64,000 nt of DNA from Amycolatopsis nivea (GCF_004522235.1 NZ_SDLT01000038.1:1-64000), one strand, 5' to 3'. Positions 49,401-58,240 are shown, counted from the first letter of the stretch. The notes: generated from the letters alone by a model not told the origin. Translations and numbers: made by a program.

Positions 49401-52400
49401 GTGCTCCCTCGTTCCCTGTGGGCGAGACCGGCCGCCGCGGCAGCCGGTCTCGTCCTGACGGCCGCCCTGGCGATACCGGGTTCGGCCGCCGCCCAAGAGC
49501 CCCGGACGCCGCTGGCGCCCACCGGCTCCGCACCGGCCGGCGCGCAACGGCTCGGCGCCACCGATCCCGGCCGGGAGATCCCGATCGCACTGTCGCTGCG
49601 GCCGCACGACGAAGCCGGGCTCGCCCAGTTCGTCGCCTCGGTCAGCGATCCGCGGTCGCCGGACTACCGGCATTTCCTGTCCAGCGCGGACTATTCGGCC
49701 CGATTCGCGCCGCTAGAGTCCGATGTGGACGCTGCGAAGGCATACCTGGAGAAACAGGGCCTGCGGGTCACCGACGTCTCGGCCAACCGCCAGGTGGTCG
49801 ACGCGGTCGGGACCGTCGGACAGGTCGAGGCGGCGTTCGGCACCCGGCTCGGCGACTACGCCGACTCGGCCGGAAAGCATTTCTACGCCAGGGAATCCGC
49901 GCCGAGCGTGCCGTCCTCGGTCGCGAAGATCGTGCGCACGGTGACCGGGCTGACCAACCGGCCGATCGCGCACCGCGCCTCAGCTCCGGCCGGTCCCGGC
50001 GGCCCGGGCGGCGGCTACACCCCCGCCCAGTTCCGCACCGCCTACAGCATGAAGCAGCTTTCCGGTTCCTACGACGGATCCGGGCAGACGGTCGGGCTGA
50101 TCGAGTTCGACTCGTTCAAGCAGTCCGACATCGACGCCTGGACGAACTACTTCAAGCAGCCCTCGGTCAAGCCCCAGGTAGTGCCAGTGGACGGCGGGGT
50201 TTCCCAGCCGGGCAGCGGACAGCTCGAGGTGACGCTCGACATCCAGGCGGTCGCGGCCACCGCGCCCGGCGCGAGCCAGATCGTCTATGAGGCACCGAAC
50301 AGCGACAAAGCCTGGGTCGACGAGATGGCGAAAATCGCGAGCGACAACGCGATCACGATCCTGTCGGGCTCGTGGCTGCTCGGCGAGAAGTGCGAATCCG
50401 ACCCGATCGCCGCCTCGCACGACTCCTACTCCCAGATGGTCGCCCAGGGCGTCACGCTGCTGTCGGCCTCCGGGGACTGGGGAGCCACCGGCTGCGGCTA
50501 CAACGGCGACAACTCCACCGTGCAGGCCGACTACCCGGCCAGCGACCCGCTGTTCACCGGCGTCGGCGGCACGCAGCTGCGGACGAGCGACAGCGCGGGC
50601 ACTTACCAGTCGGAATCGTGCTGGAACCAGGGCGGCACCGGCAACACCCGCTCCGGCGGCGGGTATTCGGCGGTCTACAGCAAGCCGGATTGGCAGCCGG
50701 GCAGCAGCAAATACCGTTCGGTGCCCGACGTCGCGCTCGACGCCGACTACGGAGCCGGCGCGCTCTCGGTGTACATGAACGGCGGCTGGCAGGACGTCGG
50801 CGGGACGAGCCTGTCCTCCCCGTTGTGGGCCGGATATCTCGCGATGGTCAACCAGAAAGCGAAAAGCGCGGGCAAGAGCAACCTCGGCGCCATCAACCCG
50901 ACGGTGTACTCGATCGCCCAGTCCTCGCAGTACTCCTCCGCCTTCCACGACGTCGTCTCCGGCAACAACGGCACCTACGACGCGGGCACCGGCTACGACC
51001 TGTGCACCGGCTGGGGTTCCATGCAGGGCGACAACCTGGCGGACCCGCTGATCAACGGCGCGACACCGCCCGCGGCCAACGACTTCTCCCTCGCCGCGGA
51101 CCCGGCCTCGCTCAGCGTCGACCCGGCCAAGTCGGCGACCACGAAGATCACCACCAAGGTCGTCAAGGGCAGCGCGCAAAGCATCGCGTTGTCGGCGAGC
51201 GGGCTCCCGGCCGGTGTCACAGCAACATTCGACCCGTCTTCGGTGACCGCAGGCGGCACCTCCACCCTCACCCTCGCGGCGTCGTCATCGGCCTCACCAG
51301 GGCAGACAACCGTGACAGTGACCGGAAAAGCCACGGACGCCACGCACACGACCCCGGTCACGCTCACCGTCAACGGCTCCGGCCAAGGCGATTTCTCACT
51401 CAGCGTCGACCCGGCATCGGCGTCGGTCAACGCCGGGCAATCCGCCACCGCCACCGTCTCGACGACCGCGGTGAACGGCGCCGCGCCGTCGGCGAGCCCG
51501 AGCGTGATCAACGGGCAGACGACCACCGTCGCCAAGTACCCGTTCATCATTTCCGAACACCGCACCGGCGGGGTGCGCCCGCAGGAGCAGTCCTGCACCG
51601 GCAGCGTGGTCGCCAAACGGGCGGTGCTGATCGCGGCGCACTGCAAGTTCGCCGACGGCGACCCGAAGTACCTCATCTACGGCCGGGACGACCTGAACGA
51701 CACGAGCACGGGCACCCGGATCGAGATCGCGGAATTCCGGATCCACCCGGACTACAGCCCGCAAAGCGACCAGGGCTGGCGCAACGGCAACGACGTCGCG
51801 ATCATCTTCACCAAGACCGACATCCCCGTTCCCGCGGGCATGACCTACCCGAAGATCGCGTCCTCCGCCGACGATCTGCCGCTGGGCACCCAGGGCACGG
51901 CCATCGGCTACGGCAAGACCGACGCCAACGACGCCACCAAGAACACCAAGCTGCGCGAGGTCGTACTGCCCACAGTGGACGGTTCGAACTGCAGCACCAT
52001 CGATTCGTCGGTGTTCAAGCCGGAATACATGTTCTGCGACGGCTACGGCGACGGCAGCAAGGGCCTGTGCCAAGGCGATTCGGGAGGGCCGTACTACTAC
52101 AACGGCAAGATCTACGGCGTCTTCTCCTGGCTGCGCACCGACTGTGCGTCCTACAACGCGCACGGAAAGCTGTGGGGTTCGATGGGCGACTGGGCCAACC
52201 AGCAGATCGGCACCACGCCTCCGTCCGGCGGCGACATCGCGTTGTCGGCCAGCGGATTGCCCTCCGGGGCGAGCGCGACGTTCGATCCGGCGTCGGTCAA
52301 CGCGGGCGGTTCGGCGAAGCTGACGATCGCCACCAGCGCCTCGACCCCGCAGGGGACGTACCAGGTGACGATCACCGGCAAGAACGCCACCGCGAGCCAC

Positions 52401-52700
52401 GACACCACGTTCACGCTCACCGTGCAGGGCGGTTCGTCCGGTCCGGTCACCGTGGCCGACCCGGGTTTCCAGGCGGTGCCGCACGGTTCGCCGGTGCACC
52501 TGGCGATGCGCGCCTCCGGCGGCACCGGCAGCTACTCCTGGAGTGCCGCCGGACTGCCCTCGGGGCTGACCATCGACCGCGCCACCGGCGTGATCTCCGG
52601 AAACCCGCAGACCACCTCGGGTCTGCTGAACTCGACGATCACCGCCACCGACACGTCAGGCACGGCGGGAAAGGTGCAGGTCCCCTGGTTCGTCTACTGA
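49401..52700 (+). CDS. Sedolisin (S53) with a nested trypsin-like (S1) domain
   Basis: The 1099-residue secreted protein has a signal peptide (1-31), a pro-kumamolisin activation domain (about 45-190) and an S53 catalytic domain (about 205-555) with Glu276 and Asp280 (LEVTLDIQ), Asp359 (SASGDWGA) and Ser470 (VGGTSLSSP). An Ig-like repeat (561-658) follows. A second copy begins at 663 (DFSLSVDPASASVN) but is interrupted at about 698. A complete S1 domain (about 702-942: His747, Asp798, Ser894) is inserted, and the repeat resumes at 945 (DIALSASGLPSG). A putative Ig (He_PIG-like) module ends the protein. The frame is continuous. Two proteases of different clans in one chain is unusual. GTG 49401 follows GGAGGA at a short distance. 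Confidence 0.9.
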   Translation: MLPRSLWARPAAAAAGLVLTAALAIPGSAAAQEPRTPLAPTGSAPAGAQRLGATDPGREIPIALSLRPHDEAGLAQFVASVSDPRSPDYRHFLSSADYSARFAPLESDVDAAKAYLEKQGLRVTDVSANRQVVDAVGTVGQVEAAFGTRLGDYADSAGKHFYARESAPSVPSSVAKIVRTVTGLTNRPIAHRASAPAGPGGPGGGYTPAQFRTAYSMKQLSGSYDGSGQTVGLIEFDSFKQSDIDAWTNYFKQPSVKPQVVPVDGGVSQPGSGQLEVTLDIQAVAATAPGASQIVYEAPNSDKAWVDEMAKIASDNAITILSGSWLLGEKCESDPIAASHDSYSQMVAQGVTLLSASGDWGATGCGYNGDNSTVQADYPASDPLFTGVGGTQLRTSDSAGTYQSESCWNQGGTGNTRSGGGYSAVYSKPDWQPGSSKYRSVPDVALDADYGAGALSVYMNGGWQDVGGTSLSSPLWAGYLAMVNQKAKSAGKSNLGAINPTVYSIAQSSQYSSAFHDVVSGNNGTYDAGTGYDLCTGWGSMQGDNLADPLINGATPPAANDFSLAADPASLSVDPAKSATTKITTKVVKGSAQSIALSASGLPAGVTATFDPSSVTAGGTSTLTLAASSSASPGQTTVTVTGKATDATHTTPVTLTVNGSGQGDFSLSVDPASASVNAGQSATATVSTTAVNGAAPSASPSVINGQTTTVAKYPFIISEHRTGGVRPQEQSCTGSVVAKRAVLIAAHCKFADGDPKYLIYGRDDLNDTSTGTRIEIAEFRIHPDYSPQSDQGWRNGNDVAIIFTKTDIPVPAGMTYPKIASSADDLPLGTQGTAIGYGKTDANDATKNTKLREVVLPTVDGSNCSTIDSSVFKPEYMFCDGYGDGSKGLCQGDSGGPYYYNGKIYGVFSWLRTDCASYNAHGKLWGSMGDWANQQIGTTPPSGGDIALSASGLPSGASATFDPASVNAGGSAKLTIATSASTPQGTYQVTITGKNATASHDTTFTLTVQGGSSGPVTVADPGFQAVPHGSPVHLAMRASGGTGSYSWSAAGLPSGLTIDRATGVISGNPQTTSGLLNSTITATDTSGTAGKVQVPWFVY

Positions 52701-52712
52701 CCGGGTGAGCAG

Positions 52713-52753
52713 GGGCTTGACCGGCGGTTCCCGGAAAACCGCCGGTCAAGCCC
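52713..52753. terminator. Bidirectional hairpin terminator, 17-bp arms
   Basis: Arms 52713-52729 and 52737-52753 are perfectly complementary. The hairpin overlaps the stop codon of the convergent minus-strand regulator gene and lies just after the sedolisin gene, so it can end both transcripts. There is no T-tail, as is common in this window. Confidence 0.7.
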
Positions 52754-53663
52754 ATTCCCAGGACAGGCCCGCGATGCCCGGCCGGACGTCGGTCAGCACC
52801 AGGTGCGCGGTCCGGGAGGCCCCGATCCACAGCGGCGGACCGGGCCGCCGCGGCGCCTGCACGCTGTTCTGGCGGAACGGCACGCAGGTGGCGGGCGGGG
52901 CCCCGGCGAACTCCGCCTGCAGCAGGTACTGCCGCACCGGGCGGGTGAACCGGTGGTGGTAGAAGGTCAGTTCCGGGCCGGGCGGGTAGACCGCGGTGTA
53001 CTCGAGCACGCTGCGCTCGCCCGTCGCGAGCCGCTGGTCCAGCAGCAGTTCGCAGACCGTCGCCCCGGCTTCCGCGTCGACCCGGACCCGGCCGGGACGG
53101 CAGTACCGGACCTCGGCGGGCAGCGCCGGAGCGGACTGTTCGGCCCACAGGAACACCACGCACCGGTCGACCCGGTCCGCGGTGGCCTCCACGACCAGCC
53201 GGGTGTGCACTGTGGTCAGCCGCCGGTGCTCGTCCACCCGCAGGTGCTCGTGCACGTCGAGGCGGCGCACCAGGTTGTCCGGCGGCAGGTCCAGCTCCGC
53301 CAGCAGCGGCCGGTGGCCCGGCCACAGCCGTTTGCGGTCGATGGCCCCCGGTTCCGCCGCCGCTCCCCTGCCCCGCGGCCGGGGCGGGCCGAGCAGCGCG
53401 ACCAGCGATTCCGGCGGCAGGCCGAGCACCGCCTCCAGCGCCCGCACCGCACGCAGCGATTCGACCCGTTCCGGACGGCTGCGGCCGTGGCGCCAATAGC
53501 TCAGCGCCGCCCGGCTGACCCGCACTCCTCGCCCGGCGAGCCGCTGCCGGACCTGTTCGAGACTCAGCCCCCGGACGTTCAGCGCGTGGTCGAGGACCTG
53601 CGCGAACGTGCCGTGCCGCAGCAGGCTGCGCAACTGCCGGTCCACCGGAGCGATCTCGGCCAT
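52746..53663 (-). CDS. Helix-turn-helix regulator with long uncharacterised C-terminal domain
   Basis: The 305-residue protein has an N-terminal XRE-like HTH (about residues 15-70, LEQVRQRLAGRGVRVSRAAL, then SYWRHGRSRPERVESL). A C-terminal domain of about 190 residues is rich in beta strands and conserved aromatic positions (LTFYHHRFTRPVRQYL) and is unrecognised. Such proteins occur near secreted-enzyme genes in actinomycetes, but its target is unknown. ATG 53663 (MAEIAPVD) is preferred over 53723. Confidence 0.7.
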   Translation of the reverse strand: MAEIAPVDRQLRSLLRHGTFAQVLDHALNVRGLSLEQVRQRLAGRGVRVSRAALSYWRHGRSRPERVESLRAVRALEAVLGLPPESLVALLGPPRPRGRGAAAEPGAIDRKRLWPGHRPLLAELDLPPDNLVRRLDVHEHLRVDEHRRLTTVHTRLVVEATADRVDRCVVFLWAEQSAPALPAEVRYCRPGRVRVDAEAGATVCELLLDQRLATGERSVLEYTAVYPPGPELTFYHHRFTRPVRQYLLQAEFAGAPPATCVPFRQNSVQAPRRPGPPLWIGASRTAHLVLTDVRPGIAGLSWEWA

Positions 53664-53747
53664 CGCCGCCCCCCTTCGGCCGATCTTCGCTCCACTATCT
53701 GCCGCGCCGCCTGCCCTGTCCACCGACGTCGGAAGGGTTTGCGCGGC

Positions 53748-54809
53748 TTACCGGGTTTCCGCGGGGACGGTGCTCGTCGCGGCGGCGTGGCAGGCGCCGA
53801 AGCCTTCCGCCCGCAGCAGAATCTGTCCATTGTGGACCCTGATCGCGGTCTCGGTCGCGTCGCTGACCGCCGAAACCCCGGCCGCGGCGGCCACCGCGCC
53901 GGTCTCGTCCACGATCACTCGGACGTCCGGCCACGCCGGCCCCGGGCAGGACCGCTTCAGCAAGCCGCGCAGATCCGCCAGCACGAGAGCGGTCAACGGC
54001 ACCAGCTCTCCCGGCTGACCGGTCACCACGACGAGCGTGACGTCCTTGGCCGCGCGCAAGGCTTCTTCCACCGCGGACAGCCGGTGCAGCCCGATCACCG
54101 CGACCACTCCGTCGCCGTCGATGCGGACCGGACGCTCGCGCAGGGCGTCGAAAACCTCCGGCGGGGCCCAGGTTTCCCCGGCCGCTTTCGCTTGCGGCAC
54201 GATCGGCGGTTCCGGCCAGGTGTCGGCAAGTCCCAGCGCGGGCAACGCTTCGCACGCGCGCACGACGTTGAACGGCTCTCCGAAACCGGGTGCCGCCGCG
54301 GCGAGCTGACTCGCTCCGTGCAGCATCGTCAGCGCCGCTTCCGCTACCCGCACCAGCCGTCCGGACGACGGCGAAAGCCGCTCCAGCACCAGGCCGAGCA
54401 CGATCGCGTCGAACCGCAGCAGCTGCGCGTACGGCCGGTGGGTGAGTTCGTCGGCGAGGATTTCCGGCAGCAGGTCGACGCCGAGCCGCGCGTCCGGATC
54501 GGTGGCGAGCGGCAGCCGCGCGACCCACGCGCGGGCGAACGCGCCGAGCGCCTCGGCGGGGGTCAGGCCCGGGTCCGGTTCCGGCGGCTGGGCGGCGAAC
54601 CGCTCCGCTTCGGCGGCGAGCACGGCGAAGTAGAGCGCGCGTTTGCCGGGGAAGTTGGAGTAGACCGCGCCCCGGGTCAGCTCGGCGCGCTCGGCGATCA
54701 CGTCGATCTTGGCGTCGCGGAACCCGCGCTCAGTGAACTCCTCGCGGGCGGCGGCCAGCACTTTCGCCCGGTTGCGCTCCTGCGTCTGCGCCCTGGTGAG
54801 CCGCGCCAT
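53748..54809 (-). CDS. TetR-family regulator with extra C-terminal domain
   Basis: Residues 1-200 form a normal TetR protein with an HTH at about 15-55 (IDVIAERAELTRGAVYSNFP). A further 150 residues follow, with alternating strands and helices (GVVAVIGLHRLSAVEEALRA, VTLVVVTGQPGELVPLTALV, AIRVHNGQILLRAEG) that suggest a thioredoxin- or peroxiredoxin-like fold, unusual for TetR. The total is 353 residues. ATG 54809 begins MARLTRAQTQ. It is divergent from a P450 gene across a 25-bp palindrome, so it likely represses that gene and itself. Confidence 0.85.
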   Translation of the reverse strand: MARLTRAQTQERNRAKVLAAAREEFTERGFRDAKIDVIAERAELTRGAVYSNFPGKRALYFAVLAAEAERFAAQPPEPDPGLTPAEALGAFARAWVARLPLATDPDARLGVDLLPEILADELTHRPYAQLLRFDAIVLGLVLERLSPSSGRLVRVAEAALTMLHGASQLAAAAPGFGEPFNVVRACEALPALGLADTWPEPPIVPQAKAAGETWAPPEVFDALRERPVRIDGDGVVAVIGLHRLSAVEEALRAAKDVTLVVVTGQPGELVPLTALVLADLRGLLKRSCPGPAWPDVRVIVDETGAVAAAAGVSAVSDATETAIRVHNGQILLRAEGFGACHAAATSTVPAETR

Positions 54810-54852
54810 CGTGAGTCCTCCCGGTCCGCTTGCTTGCCAAGATACCGCCACC

Positions 54853-54877
54853 ATTCATATGATGAGATCATCTGAAT
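54853..54877. promoter_or_regulatory. 25-bp palindromic operator between TetR and P450 genes
   Basis: The site ATTCATATGATGAGATCATCTGAAT, written here as two halves ATTCATATGATG and AGATCATCTGAAT, pairs at 10 of 12 positions around a central A. It lies 20 bp before the P450 start and 44 bp before the TetR start, the natural place for a TetR operator controlling both. Confidence 0.85.
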
Positions 54878-54897
54878 TGCCCATCTGGAGGTCTTCC

Positions 54898-56043
54898 TTG
54901 TCCCCCGCGCTCCCCGTTCCCGAACTCGACCTGACCGATCCGGCCGTCACGAGCGACCCGTTCACCGCCTACGGCGCCGCCAGGGAGCAGGGCCCGCTGG
55001 CCAAGCTGACCGGCCCCGGCTTCCCGCCGATGTGGGTCCTCACGCGGCACGCCGAGGCCCGCGCGATGCTCACCGACCAGCGGTTCGCCTTGAGCGAGGC
55101 CAGCTATCAGCGTCCGGACGTGCCCGAGCACTGCCGTCCTTACCTGCGGACCATGCAGGAAATGGAAGGGGCCGAACACGCCCGGCTGCGCCGTCTCGCG
55201 ACGCCCGCGTTCGCCGCCCGCCGCGCGCTGGATTTCCGCCCGGAGATCGAGAAAATCGTCGCCCGCTACCTCGACGCACTGCCCGCGGACGGCCCGGTCG
55301 ACCTGCTGGCCGAGTTCGCCCGGCCGCTGCCGATGGAGGTCATCTGCGCGATGGTCGGCGTCCCGGAAGCCGAACGGCCGCGCTGGCACGAATACGGCGC
55401 GGCGGTCGTGCAGGTGTCCGGCGAGGGGTTCGCCGCCGCCGTGCCCGGGATCATCGACAGCTCGCGGACGCTGGTCGCGCATCCGGACAGCGCGATGCTG
55501 GCGCATCTGACGAGCGCGGGCCTGACCGAAACGGAAGCCGTCGCGCTGGTCTGGCAGCTCGTGCTGGCCGGGCAGACCCCGGCCAATTTCATCGCCAACG
55601 CGGTGGAAACCCTGCTGTCGCACCCGGATCAGCTCGAAACGCTGCGCCGGGAACCGGAACTGTGGCCGGGCGCGGTCGAGGAATTGATGCGCTGGTGCGG
55701 TTCGCAGCTGCTGACAATTCCCCGGCGGGCGACCGAGGACCTGGAATTGCACGGCGTGCGGATCCGCCAGGGCGAGCCGGTCACCGCGTCGATCGCCGCG
55801 GCGAACCGGGACCCGCGCGTCTTCGCCGACCCGGACCGCTTCGACGTCCGCCGCTCGGCAGGCGCGCACCTCGGTTTCGCGCACGGGCCGCATTTCTGCC
55901 TCGGCGCGTCGTTCGCGAGGGTGCAGGCGGAGGTGGCGCTGACCGCGCTGCTGGACCGGTTCGCCGGGTTGCGTGTCCTCGAGGCGAAGCGGGTACCCGA
56001 CCCCGGGACGTGGCGGCTCGCCGGATTGACCGTCGCCTGGTAG
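54898..56043 (+). CDS. Cytochrome P450 with non-canonical I-helix motif
   Basis: The 381-residue soluble P450 has ExxR (Glu262-Arg265, ELMR) and a haem loop LGFAHGPHFCLGASFAR with Cys334. The I-helix motif, normally AGxxT with an acid-alcohol pair, reads AGQTPAN (224-230), so the usual pair is Thr-Pro. The TTG at 54898 has GGAGG 7 nt upstream and gives MSPALPVPELDL; ATG codons further upstream lie in the operator. It is controlled by the divergent TetR across the palindrome at 54853-54877. The substrate is unknown. Confidence 0.9.
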   Translation: MSPALPVPELDLTDPAVTSDPFTAYGAAREQGPLAKLTGPGFPPMWVLTRHAEARAMLTDQRFALSEASYQRPDVPEHCRPYLRTMQEMEGAEHARLRRLATPAFAARRALDFRPEIEKIVARYLDALPADGPVDLLAEFARPLPMEVICAMVGVPEAERPRWHEYGAAVVQVSGEGFAAAVPGIIDSSRTLVAHPDSAMLAHLTSAGLTETEAVALVWQLVLAGQTPANFIANAVETLLSHPDQLETLRREPELWPGAVEELMRWCGSQLLTIPRRATEDLELHGVRIRQGEPVTASIAAANRDPRVFADPDRFDVRRSAGAHLGFAHGPHFCLGASFARVQAEVALTALLDRFAGLRVLEAKRVPDPGTWRLAGLTVAW

Positions 56044-56131
56044 CGCCCTCGATCGGGTGAGGTCCCGGCGGCGCTGCCCTGGTCCGGCTACCGTTTCGCC
56101 AGGTCGGCAGCACACCTCCGGGAGGCCCTCG

Positions 56132-56725
56132 ATGTCCACGCCCATTCCGCCCGTCCTCGGCTTCGCGGTCCTCGACCCGCGGCGCGCGTGGCCGCTCGTG
56201 CTCACGCGCGGGATCCTGGGCGTCCTGTTCGGCGTGCTGGCGCTCGTGTGGCCGGGCATCACCGTGCTGGCGCTGGCTTTCCTGTTCGGGATCTACGTGC
56301 TGATCGACGCGGTCGGCGCGATCATGCAGGCATTCCGGCCGGGAGACGGCACGCACCGGATCGCGTACGCGCTGCTCGGCGTGCTGGGCCTGGTCGCCGG
56401 AATCATGACGCTGGTGTGGCCCGGGGTGACCGTGCTGGTGCTGGCGACGCTCGTCGGGGCGTGGGCGGTGGTCACCGGGATCATGGAGATCGTCGCCGCG
56501 ATCCGCTTGCGCAAGCAGATCACCGGCGAGGCGTTCCTGATCGTGGCGGGCGCGCTTTCGGTGATCGCCGGGGTGCTCGTGCTGTTCCACCCGATCGCGG
56601 GCGCGTTCGGCGTCGCGCTGCTGATCGGGATTTACGCGGTGATTTACGGGGTAACCCTGGTGGTCCTGTCGTTCCGGCTGCGCTCGCTGGCGAAATCCGC
56701 CGATCCGGCGGAACAGCCTCGGTAG
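56132..56725 (+). CDS. HdeD-family membrane protein
   Basis: The 197-residue protein has six hydrophobic segments with repeated LVWPGxTVL motifs (ALVWPGITVLALAFLFGIYV, then TLVWPGVTVLVLATLVGAWA), the mark of the HdeD/DUF308 family. HdeD is linked to acid stress in E. coli; the actinobacterial members are uncharacterised. ATG 56132 follows GGGAGGCCC. The next gene, also a membrane protein, begins 45 bp downstream and may be cotranscribed. Confidence 0.9.
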   Translation: MSTPIPPVLGFAVLDPRRAWPLVLTRGILGVLFGVLALVWPGITVLALAFLFGIYVLIDAVGAIMQAFRPGDGTHRIAYALLGVLGLVAGIMTLVWPGVTVLVLATLVGAWAVVTGIMEIVAAIRLRKQITGEAFLIVAGALSVIAGVLVLFHPIAGAFGVALLIGIYAVIYGVTLVVLSFRLRSLAKSADPAEQPR

Positions 56726-56769
56726 GGCGACAATCGGAGCGACCGCATGTGCGAGGGAAGGACCGCCCG

Positions 56770-57315
56770 ATGGTTCAGCAGTACCCCGGCAATTACGGGG
56801 AGGACACCCGGCCAGGCATCGACGCAGCGAGGTTGTGGGCAGGCGGCGTGGCCACGGCGGTGGTCGCGGCCCTCGTTGCGGTAGTGGGCCTGCTGATCGC
56901 GCGAGGCATCTTCGACGTGCCGGTCCTGGCCCCGAAGGGCGACGGCCTGTGGGGCAAAGCGAGCACGCCGACGTACGCGATCTCCGCCGCGGCGGTCGCC
57001 CTGCTGGCGACTGGCCTGATGCACCTGCTGAGCGTGGCGACCCCGGCGCCGGGCCAGTTTTTCGGCTGGATCATGGTGCTGGTGACAGCCATCGCGGTGG
57101 TCCTGCCGCTCACCCTGACGGTGGGATTGGAAGCGAAAATCGCGACGGCAGCGATCAACCTGGTGATCGGGCTGGTGATCGCCTCACTGGTGAGCAGCAT
57201 GGCGGCGAGTGCCCGGACGTTGCATCGGCGGAAGCGGAACAGCCGGGCGGAGCAGCAGCCGCCTCCGCCTACGCGGCAGTGGCCGGAGGGGCCGACTACG
57301 TATTACGACCGCTGA
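56770..57315 (+). CDS. DUF6069-like membrane protein
   Basis: The 181-residue protein has four transmembrane segments (about 25-48, 70-90, 100-120, 128-148) and a polar, Pro/Gln-rich C-terminal tail. The arrangement and the stretch ISAAAVALLATGLMHLLSVA fit the actinobacterial DUF6069 family, whose function is unknown. ATG 56770 follows GAAGGACCGCCCG. It may form an operon with the HdeD-like gene. Confidence 0.7.
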   Translation: MVQQYPGNYGEDTRPGIDAARLWAGGVATAVVAALVAVVGLLIARGIFDVPVLAPKGDGLWGKASTPTYAISAAAVALLATGLMHLLSVATPAPGQFFGWIMVLVTAIAVVLPLTLTVGLEAKIATAAINLVIGLVIASLVSSMAASARTLHRRKRNSRAEQQPPPPTRQWPEGPTTYYDR

Positions 57316-57316
57316 G

Positions 57317-58063
57317 CTAACGCTTCCGAGGCGGCCGAACCGCCTCCGCGATCGCGTCCAGCACCCGGGTCGCCAAATCCGGGTCCGACAGTTCCGGCAG
57401 TGGCTGATCCACCGGCGCGAGCGTCGTCAACGCGTGCGCGCAGGCCCGGTGCACGTCCACCGGATCAGACCCGGCCAACCCCCGCCGCAGTGCCGCGAAC
57501 AATCCCGGCAGCGGCAGCAAGAGCGCACTCCGTTCCGGCGGCGCCAGCGCGGAGCCCTCGAACTCCCCCACCGCATCGACCACCACAGTCGCGTTCCTGG
57601 CGACTTCCCGCAGCGGAAAACCGGCCGCGTCGTCGCGTCGCCAAGCCACCACATCGCCGACTCCGGACGCCACCAGCAGCGGCACCAGCAACGGCATCGC
57701 GTCCGAACCGGCCACGACCACCTTCGCGTCGAACGGCGCGACCTGCAGCCGTCGCGACCGGATCAGCACCGCTGCGGTCAGCACGATCGCGGCGGCTTCC
57801 TCCTCGGTGACGACCGGCAGCGTCAAGGTCAGTTCTCGTTGTGCTGCACGGGCTTTCGCCGGTTCCACTCCAGTCAGATACACCACCGCGACCTCGTCCG
57901 GCAGCGAGCGCAAGGCCGCCGCCAGCTCCGCCGCGTCGCGCGAACGCACGGTGAACGCCGACGTCGGGACACCGGTGTGCTCCTGGATCGCCCGTGCGTC
58001 CGCCTGCAGCCGTGACGGCCCGTCCTCCCCGACGATCGCCAGCCCGGGACGCGTCCAGCTCAT
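57317..58063 (-). CDS. Malic-enzyme-like protein, probably catalytically degenerate
   Basis: The 248-residue protein resembles the centre of malic enzymes (LPVVTEEEAAAIVLTAAVLI, then VAPFDAKVVVAGSDAMPLLV). In true malic enzymes this reads LPVFxDDxHGTA, and the nucleotide motif is GAGAAG. Here the metal-binding acidic pair and the His-Gly are replaced (TEEEAAA) and the glycine motif is AGSDAM, so catalysis of malate decarboxylation looks impossible. It overlaps the small gene upstream by ATGA (58060-58063). It is perhaps a regulatory or ligand-binding relative. Confidence 0.6.
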   Translation of the reverse strand: MSWTRPGLAIVGEDGPSRLQADARAIQEHTGVPTSAFTVRSRDAAELAAALRSLPDEVAVVYLTGVEPAKARAAQRELTLTLPVVTEEEAAAIVLTAAVLIRSRRLQVAPFDAKVVVAGSDAMPLLVPLLVASGVGDVVAWRRDDAAGFPLREVARNATVVVDAVGEFEGSALAPPERSALLLPLPGLFAALRRGLAGSDPVDVHRACAHALTTLAPVDQPLPELSDPDLATRVLDAIAEAVRPPRKR

Positions 58064-58224
58064 CGACCGGACTCGCCGAGGTCGACGTCGTTCTGCTGCG
58101 CGATCTCCCGCAGTTCGGCCAGCCGCTCGCGATGGCCCTCCGCCTCGTCCTCGCCGGCGTGCTCCAGCGCCTGCTGCGCCGCCGCGATCCCCCGCTTCAG
58201 TTCCCGCACGAATTCGCTCGTCAC
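58060..58224 (-). CDS. Small helical protein (54 residues)
   Basis: GTG 58224 after GGAGGCGAT encodes a charged, amphipathic helical peptide (VRELKRGIAAAQQALEHAGE, then HRERLAELREIAQQNDVDLG). The downstream malic-enzyme-like gene starts in its ATGA stop overlap, so the two are translated together. It follows the ArsR gene by 16 bp and may be part of that transcript. Function unknown. Confidence 0.65.
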   Translation of the reverse strand: MTSEFVRELKRGIAAAQQALEHAGEDEAEGHRERLAELREIAQQNDVDLGESGR

Positions 58225-58240
58225 ATCGCCTCCGTTGGTC

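Noticed and set aside
27302..56043. Either P450 as a tailoring enzyme of the cyclodipeptide synthase locus
   Set aside because: The P450s lie about 15 kb upstream and 6 kb beyond the locus, separated by unrelated genes and terminators. One is tail to tail with a racemase and the other has its own TetR.
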